DNA of 64,000 nt from Antricoccus suffuscus (lineage in GTDB: Bacteria; Actinomycetota; Actinomycetes; Mycobacteriales; Antricoccaceae), in assembly GCF_003003235.1 (NCBI RefSeq), contig NZ_PVUE01000001.1, positions 186,001 through 250,000 on the forward strand, written 5' to 3'. The notes under the pieces are model-generated. The model did not search any database. It had not been told where the DNA came from and worked only from the letters and a program-made list of their open reading frames with translations. This document shows positions 59,307 to 64,000 of this stretch, one piece after another. The position numbers were made by a program, and so were the translations under genes. Each line of letters starts with the position of its first letter. Positions within the stretch are counted from its first letter, which is position 1.

Positions 59307-61018
59307 TAGTCCTCAAAGACGTAGTTGCCGGGGGCCGCGTAAAGCGGCGGGAATGCCTTGGCACCAAGCGATTTCGGCGCGGCCTTCTCGGTGGTGTCGC
59401 GTTCGCGCAACCATGCGACGTAGTCCGGCCACCAGGATCCTTGCTCGGTCGTGGCGCCGGCGAGCCAGTCCGCAGCGTCGGGCGGGTTGTCATCGTTGAT
59501 GCGGAAGCGCGCCTTCTGGTTCGTGGGCGGATTGACCAGTGAGGCGATGTGCCCGGACGTCGACAGGACGAACCTGTTCGATCCGCCTAGCAGTTGGGTC
59601 GAGCGATAGCAGGACTGCCACGGGCTGATGTGGTCGGCGATGCCAGCGACGATATAGGAGTCCACATCGAGTGCCGATAGGTCCACCGGCTCACCGAACA
59701 GCTTCCCCATGCCGGGCGTGGCGAGGGAGCCGGCGATAGCGGCGTCAAGGAAGTCGGCGTGCAGACCGGCCGACATGCGCGTGGTGTCGGCATTCCAATA
59801 AAGGATGTCGAACGCGGGCGGGGTCTTGCCCTGTAGATAGTTGCTGACCCAGTAGTTCCAGATCAGATCGCTCGGCCGCAGCCAGGCGAAGATCTCGGCC
59901 AGGGCCTTGCCGTCGAGGTAGCCCTTGCTCCTCGACGTGGCTTTCGCTGTCTTCGCTAATCGATCGTCGATCGCTGCCTCCATCAGCCCAACGCCGGCCG
60001 GTGCGAGCACGGTTACCCCGAGACTGAGACTGGCGAGTTGATCGGTCTTCCCGGCGGCGGCAAGCTGACCGCCGAGCGTCGAGGTGAGGATTCCGCCGGA
60101 ACAGAATGCAATGACGTGGGTCGTCTTCGACCGCGCGATTCGAGTCGCGGCATCCATCGCGTCCAGGATCGCCTGACCGTAGGTGTCGAAGCCCCAGTCG
60201 GCGTGCTCGGCACTCGGGTTGCGCCAGGACATCGCGAATACTTGCTGGCCGGACGCGACGAGGTATTCGACGAGGCTTCGGCCCGGCGCGAGGTCCAGGA
60301 TGTAGTACTTGTTGATCGTCGGCGGTACCACCAACAGCGGCGTACTGCGTACTTTCGCCGTGGTGGGCTTGTATTGAATCAGCTCGAAGACATCCGTCCG
60401 CAGCACGATGACACCCGGCGTGATGGCGAGATTCTTCCCTACGTCGAATGCGTCCGGGTCGACCATCGTTGGCACGCGGGGCTTGCTCTTCATGTCGGAC
60501 ACGAGGTTCTTCGTGCCGGTCACAATGCTCGCACCGCGCGTCTCGCGCACCGTTTTCAAGACCGACGGGTTGATCAGCGGATTGTTGCTCGGCGAGGTCG
60601 CCTCGATCACATTGTCGAGGATGAACCGCAGCTTCTCGGAGTCCTTCCAGCTCAGGTCAAGTTCGTCGAAGGTCTCGCGCGCAGCAGCCGACAGCGCGAG
60701 ATATGACTGCAGGAAGCGCTTACGCGCGCGGCTGTCGGTCCAGCCAGGATCGGTGAATCGCTTGTCGCGTCCAGCCTCGAGCGTGGAGCTCCCCAGCATG
60801 ATCTTTGTGAACTCGCCAGCCAACGACAGCCCGCGCGGCGCCAGTCGGACTGACTGGCTAAGTAGCCGCCCGGTGGCGCGGACGCCCGCCATTCCCGGAA
60901 TCCAGCGTCGCCACATGCCGAGCGCCGCATCCGAGAGCAGCATGTCCAGGGCCGCGGCATTGTTGGCCGCGGCCTCGGCCGGGTCGTCGTTTGGCGCGTC
61001 GTCGGCGGCGGTACTCAT
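59306..61018 (-). CDS. phaC: Polyhydroxyalkanoate synthase
   Basis: This 570-residue polymerase of hydroxyacyl-CoA has the PhaC N-terminal region (about 90-260) followed by an alpha/beta-hydrolase core. The catalytic Cys is in THVIAFCSGGILTSTLG, where the usual lipase-like box G-x-C-x-G-G has Ala instead of the first Gly. Asp is in VAGIADHISPWQSCYRST and His in STSGHIASLVNPPTN. Length fits class I/II enzymes. No phaA, phaB or phasin gene is adjacent; only phaZ is coupled. ATG 61018. Confidence 0.92.
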   Translation of the reverse strand: MSTAADDAPNDDPAEAAANNAAALDMLLSDAALGMWRRWIPGMAGVRATGRLLSQSVRLAPRGLSLAGEFTKIMLGSSTLEAGRDKRFTDPGWTDSRARKRFLQSYLALSAAARETFDELDLSWKDSEKLRFILDNVIEATSPSNNPLINPSVLKTVRETRGASIVTGTKNLVSDMKSKPRVPTMVDPDAFDVGKNLAITPGVIVLRTDVFELIQYKPTTAKVRSTPLLVVPPTINKYYILDLAPGRSLVEYLVASGQQVFAMSWRNPSAEHADWGFDTYGQAILDAMDAATRIARSKTTHVIAFCSGGILTSTLGGQLAAAGKTDQLASLSLGVTVLAPAGVGLMEAAIDDRLAKTAKATSRSKGYLDGKALAEIFAWLRPSDLIWNYWVSNYLQGKTPPAFDILYWNADTTRMSAGLHADFLDAAIAGSLATPGMGKLFGEPVDLSALDVDSYIVAGIADHISPWQSCYRSTQLLGGSNRFVLSTSGHIASLVNPPTNQKARFRINDDNPPDAADWLAGATTEQGSWWPDYVAWLRERDTTEKAAPKSLGAKAFPPLYAAPGNYVFED

Positions 61019-61305
61019 GGGCTGTCCCCCTAAGCGGTCGGAGTGCGCGTGACTCCTGAAGATCGCATCAATGTGATCGAGACCACGTTACAGAGCGTCG
61101 CGCGATACCTCCCTATCGGGCTGCAGTTCAGCGGTCGCCGGCGCATTGCCTTCGCCTAGAAGCGCGATCAGTCGGCCAAGCGGGCGGCGTTGTGCCCTTT
61201 TGGGATTTGTTCGGCGTGAGGTATTGACCGATCACCACAACATTGTCTACCTTGCGTACGTAACCACGCTATATCCACCGTATATACGTACAGATGGGAA
61301 TCGCC

Positions 61306-62889
61306 ATGCGCGTGAAGTTCCGGGGAGCAGCAATTGCAGTTGCGCTCGCAGTTGTTCTGGCCGGCTGCGGCGGGGTCGCAGACAACAAGACCAAACCCGG
61401 CGACAAGTCGGTCTCGGACAGCGCTCCGGTGGTCAAGGACTACGACCCCGATGGCGTGTTCTCGTGGGGCTACACGATCATGGCGACCAGTCTGGATCCC
61501 CATCGCGGTACGTCTGGGTTCGACCAGAACTGGCTCTTCCCGGTGTACGACCGCCTTGTCTACTCCACGCCTGATGGCTCGCTTGAGCCGATGCTCGCGA
61601 CTTCCTGGAAGGTCGGCAAGGACGGCAAGAGCCTTGCATTCGAGCTGCGCACCGGAGTGACCTTCTCCGATGGCACGCCGTTCAACGCCGCGGCGGTGAA
61701 GTTCAGTCTGGACCGAGCGAAGGGACCCGACAGCACAATCAAGAACGAGCTCCACAACGTGACCGATGTCGTGGTGGACGGCCCATCGACCGTGACTCTC
61801 AAGCTGGACGGCGGCGCCGGTGCGCTGTTGGGCTCGCTTGCCGACCGAGCGGGGATGATTGTCTCGCCGACCGCGGCCCAGGCCGGTACCCTTGCCTCGA
61901 ATCCGGTCGGCGTCGGCGCCTACAAAGTAGCCGAGTACAAGCCGGGCGACCGGGTCGTCTACGAGCGCACCGACGGATACTGGGACCCGGATGCGCAGAA
62001 GGTCAAGAAGATGGTCTTCCGCGTCATGGTCGACGACCAGACTCGACTTAATGCACTCAAAACCGATGAGTTGACGATGGCGTTGCTCCGGCAGAACCAA
62101 GTCGATCCCGCGTTGGATGCCGGCCTTAAAGTGCTATCAGGGCAGAGCCCCACCTTCTATTATTTCGGTCTCAATACGAGCAAAGCCCCGTTCGATAACC
62201 CCAAGGTTCGGTTGGCGTTGAACCTGGCGATTGATCGCGAGGGGATCGGTGACGGGCTCTTGGAAGGATTCTGCACACCACAGCTGCAGCCTTGGCCGAC
62301 CACGAGCTTTGCCTACAGCGAAGATATTGGCAGTGGTCTCAAGAAAGTGCCGCACGATCCGAAGAAGGCGAAGGAACTCCTCAAAGAAGCCGGAGTCGGC
62401 GAAGGCTTGGAGTTCGATGCATCCGTCACCAACATCACCGGCTATACCGCCGTAGCCGAGGCAGTACAGGCACAGTTGAAGGACGTCGGGGTGACGATGA
62501 ACCTCAAAGTCGTCCCGTCGGTGCAGGCGGCGGAAGAGTTCAACCTCGACAAGACCGTCGCCGCCACGATCTCCGGCTACTCTCCATCGCCGGATCCGCA
62601 GGGCGTCATGGATCGCCTCCTGCTGCCGACCGCCGTGGCGAACCCAGGCGGTTACAGCGATCCGAAGGTTGTTGAGCTCAGCGAGAAGGCGGCATCGTCT
62701 ATCGACACAAAGGAACGCGCCGGCTATTACGCCGACATCATGGCGGAGCTCATGGACACCATGCCGTCCGCGACCCCGATATGTATGCAGCAACGCACCG
62801 AGGCGTATACCTCGAACGTGTCAGGTCTGAGCATCTTCGCCAGCGGTGGTCGCGACTATCGCGGGGTGGCGGTCTCCAAGACCAAGTAG
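61306..62889 (+). CDS. ABC transporter substrate-binding lipoprotein (SBP family 5)
   Basis: This 527-residue solute-binding lipoprotein (AVALAVVLAGCGG) is of the peptide/nickel/opine type. FDQNWLFPVYDRLVYSTPDG, LEPMLATSWKVGKDGKSLAF, RTGVTFSDGTPFNAAAVKFS and SLDRAKGP-like segments are the family signature. It captures oligopeptides, nickel or sugars outside the membrane for an ABC importer. Permease and ATPase genes are not next to it; a CoA-transferase gene follows. I use ATG 61306 with GGGA upstream; ATG 61294 is an alternative. Confidence 0.88.
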   Translation: MRVKFRGAAIAVALAVVLAGCGGVADNKTKPGDKSVSDSAPVVKDYDPDGVFSWGYTIMATSLDPHRGTSGFDQNWLFPVYDRLVYSTPDGSLEPMLATSWKVGKDGKSLAFELRTGVTFSDGTPFNAAAVKFSLDRAKGPDSTIKNELHNVTDVVVDGPSTVTLKLDGGAGALLGSLADRAGMIVSPTAAQAGTLASNPVGVGAYKVAEYKPGDRVVYERTDGYWDPDAQKVKKMVFRVMVDDQTRLNALKTDELTMALLRQNQVDPALDAGLKVLSGQSPTFYYFGLNTSKAPFDNPKVRLALNLAIDREGIGDGLLEGFCTPQLQPWPTTSFAYSEDIGSGLKKVPHDPKKAKELLKEAGVGEGLEFDASVTNITGYTAVAEAVQAQLKDVGVTMNLKVVPSVQAAEEFNLDKTVAATISGYSPSPDPQGVMDRLLLPTAVANPGGYSDPKVVELSEKAASSIDTKERAGYYADIMAELMDTMPSATPICMQQRTEAYTSNVSGLSIFASGGRDYRGVAVSKTK

Positions 62890-62934
62890 CCATGAATGCG
62901 CTCCTAACCCGACTATCGACACGAACGGAACTCC

Positions 62935-64000
62935 ATGACGCTGGCTCTTGAAGGGATCCGGGTCCTTGAACTCGGACAGATATATAACGGTCCCTACTGC
63001 GGACTGCTGCTAGCGCAGCTCGGCGCGGACGTGATCAAGGTGGAGCCACGCGATGGTGAGCGTCTCAGATTCCGGTCGACGGAGGCCGCGGAGACGCACG
63101 AGTTCCTGATGCTCAACTCCAACAAGCGGAGTGTCGCGGTCAACCTGAAGTCGGCCGGGGGAAAGGCGGCTATCCGGAAGCTGGCCGCAAATGTCGATGT
63201 CATTATCGAGAATTTCGGGCCTGGAACGATGGATCGGCTGGACCTTGCTCCGCAAGACCTACTCGAGCTAAATCCGAGACTCGTCTACGCGTCGGGCAAG
63301 GGTTACGGATCGACGGGTCCCTACGCGCACATGATGGCGATGGACATCACGGTCCAGGCAATGTCCGGCGCGATCTCGAGCACCGGGATGCCCGATGGGC
63401 CGCCGATGAAGGCCGGTCCCGCGTTCATCGACTTCTCCGGAGGGATCCATTTGTATGCCGCGATCATGACGGCGCTCTACCAACGCGAGCGGACGGGGCG
63501 CGGGCAGCTGGTGGAGGTGTCGATGCACGACACCGTCTACCCCATGCTCGCGTCCTCGCTCGGTGCGATCCACAACGACCCGGAGCGGGTACTGCCGGAG
63601 CGCACCGGCAATCGGCACTCGGGCCTGGCCGTGTCGCCGTACAATGTCTATCCCACTCAAGACGGTTGGCTGGCGATCATCTCTATCTCGGACCGGCATT
63701 TCAAAGGTGTGCTTGAGTGCGCCAGTCGTGCCGACTTGCATGACGATCCACGGTTTGCTAACCAGAAGTCGCGGGCCCGCAACATGGATGCCCTGGACGC
63801 CGAGCTCGAAAAGTGGACTCGTCTGCGCACTCGAGATGAGCTCGCGGCGCAGCTCCAAGCGCACGGCGTCCCCTGTGCGCCGGTGCGCACCGTGCGGGAG
63901 GTTGACCAAGATCCGCACCTCATCGAGCGCGGGATGATCCGGTACGTCGAACACCCGGACAAGGGCCGAGTTCCAGTGCCGGGTTCCCCATTGCATCTGG
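62935..64000 (+). CDS. Class III CoA-transferase (CaiB/BaiF), cut by window end
   Basis: The frame from ATG 62935 stays open to the window end, giving at least 355 residues. It opens LALEGIRVLELGQIYNGPYC, then LLAQLGADVIKVEPRDGERL and MLNSNKRSVAVNLKS, all hallmarks of family III CoA-transferases. A probable catalytic Asp is in MMAMDITVQAMSGAI, and VDVIIENFGPGTMDRLDL, RLVYASGKGYGSTGPYA and TGRGQLVEVSMHDTVYPML follow in order. It moves CoA between carboxylic acids. The 3' end and the stop are outside the window. Confidence 0.9.
   Translation, partial: MTLALEGIRVLELGQIYNGPYCGLLLAQLGADVIKVEPRDGERLRFRSTEAAETHEFLMLNSNKRSVAVNLKSAGGKAAIRKLAANVDVIIENFGPGTMDRLDLAPQDLLELNPRLVYASGKGYGSTGPYAHMMAMDITVQAMSGAISSTGMPDGPPMKAGPAFIDFSGGIHLYAAIMTALYQRERTGRGQLVEVSMHDTVYPMLASSLGAIHNDPERVLPERTGNRHSGLAVSPYNVYPTQDGWLAIISISDRHFKGVLECASRADLHDDPRFANQKSRARNMDALDAELEKWTRLRTRDELAAQLQAHGVPCAPVRTVREVDQDPHLIERGMIRYVEHPDKGRVPVPGSPLHL

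Noticed and set aside
61049-61159. 36-codon frame (GTG start) between phaC and the solute-binding protein
   Set aside because: Has CGGAG upstream but no recognisable motif or conservation evidence; length is near chance.
1-64000. tRNA, rRNA, CRISPR arrays and insertion sequences
   Set aside because: Looked for T-loop motifs, regularly spaced repeats and transposase motifs by eye; none found. A tRNA or repeat scan would settle it.

Overview
The window is G+C-rich, densely coded chromosomal DNA of an actinobacterium. The supporting gene content is a SigK/RskA pair beside a UfaA1-type lipid methyltransferase, a SigC-like ECF sigma factor, a class F sortase, a DUF222/13E12 HNH protein behind a mycobacterial-type SOS box, GPP34 and CGNR proteins, and GTG starts with 4-base ATGA/GTGA gene overlaps. 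I cannot name the genus; a free-living, aerobic soil-type actinobacterium that makes polyhydroxyalkanoate fits. I see no tRNA, rRNA, CRISPR array, prophage or insertion sequence.

Layout. 1-8.6 kb: an LAQTG-anchored surface protein, a candidate small RNA, a LuxR-type regulator, then FAD oxidoreductase - DUF1365 - UfaA1-like methyltransferase - SigK - RskA, the same order as the mycobacterial Rv0449c-Rv0444c locus except that the DUF1295 gene is missing. That gene lies at 26.4 kb behind a second cyclopropane-fatty-acid-synthase homologue. 8.7-12.5 kb: a second candidate small RNA, an SDR-DUF2867 protein, DNA photolyase and a VOC protein. 12.7-18 kb: a broken chloride channel, then SCO1 - COG4315 lipoprotein - hemerythrin, MarR and NhaA. 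18.1-24.5 kb: a CHRD-like surface protein - class F sortase - SigC-like sigma - SRPBCC operon, a divergent cupredoxin, and a decayed duplicate of the CHRD gene's end and upstream region. 25-36 kb: envelope and lipid genes (acyltransferase, patatin, membrane proteins, HtrA-type protease, SHOCT proteins, a YbhN flippase-like protein) with remnants of a DUF7144 gene, arginine deiminase and an HpcH/HpaI aldolase, then proline dehydrogenase. 36-45.5 kb: a DHA2 exporter, an RNA-rich spacer (6C-type RNA plus a divergent RNA with G-rich loops), a Mn-riboswitch-controlled GDT1 exporter, a copper ATPase with a CsoR-type operator, an esterase, OsmC and an AraC/VOC pair. 45.5-56 kb: a BisC-like molybdoenzyme with an FMN reductase, a PLP dehydratase, SIMPL, CGNR, GPP34, nitroreductase, UspA, and quinone-oxidoreductase/hydrolase genes. 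55.6-64 kb: the SOS-boxed HNH protein, acyl-CoA dehydrogenase, phaZ-phaC, an ABC solute-binding lipoprotein and a class III CoA-transferase cut by the window end.

The main themes are membrane-lipid modification under ECF sigma control, copper/manganese/oxidant handling, and gene decay: at least five genes are broken or reduced to fragments. The most novel-looking signal is non-coding. Two closely related candidate RNAs (about 2.56 and 8.71 kb) show hairpins with runs of G in their loops and end in strong hairpins. A looser third copy (38.28 kb) sits back-to-back with a C-loop 6C-type RNA.
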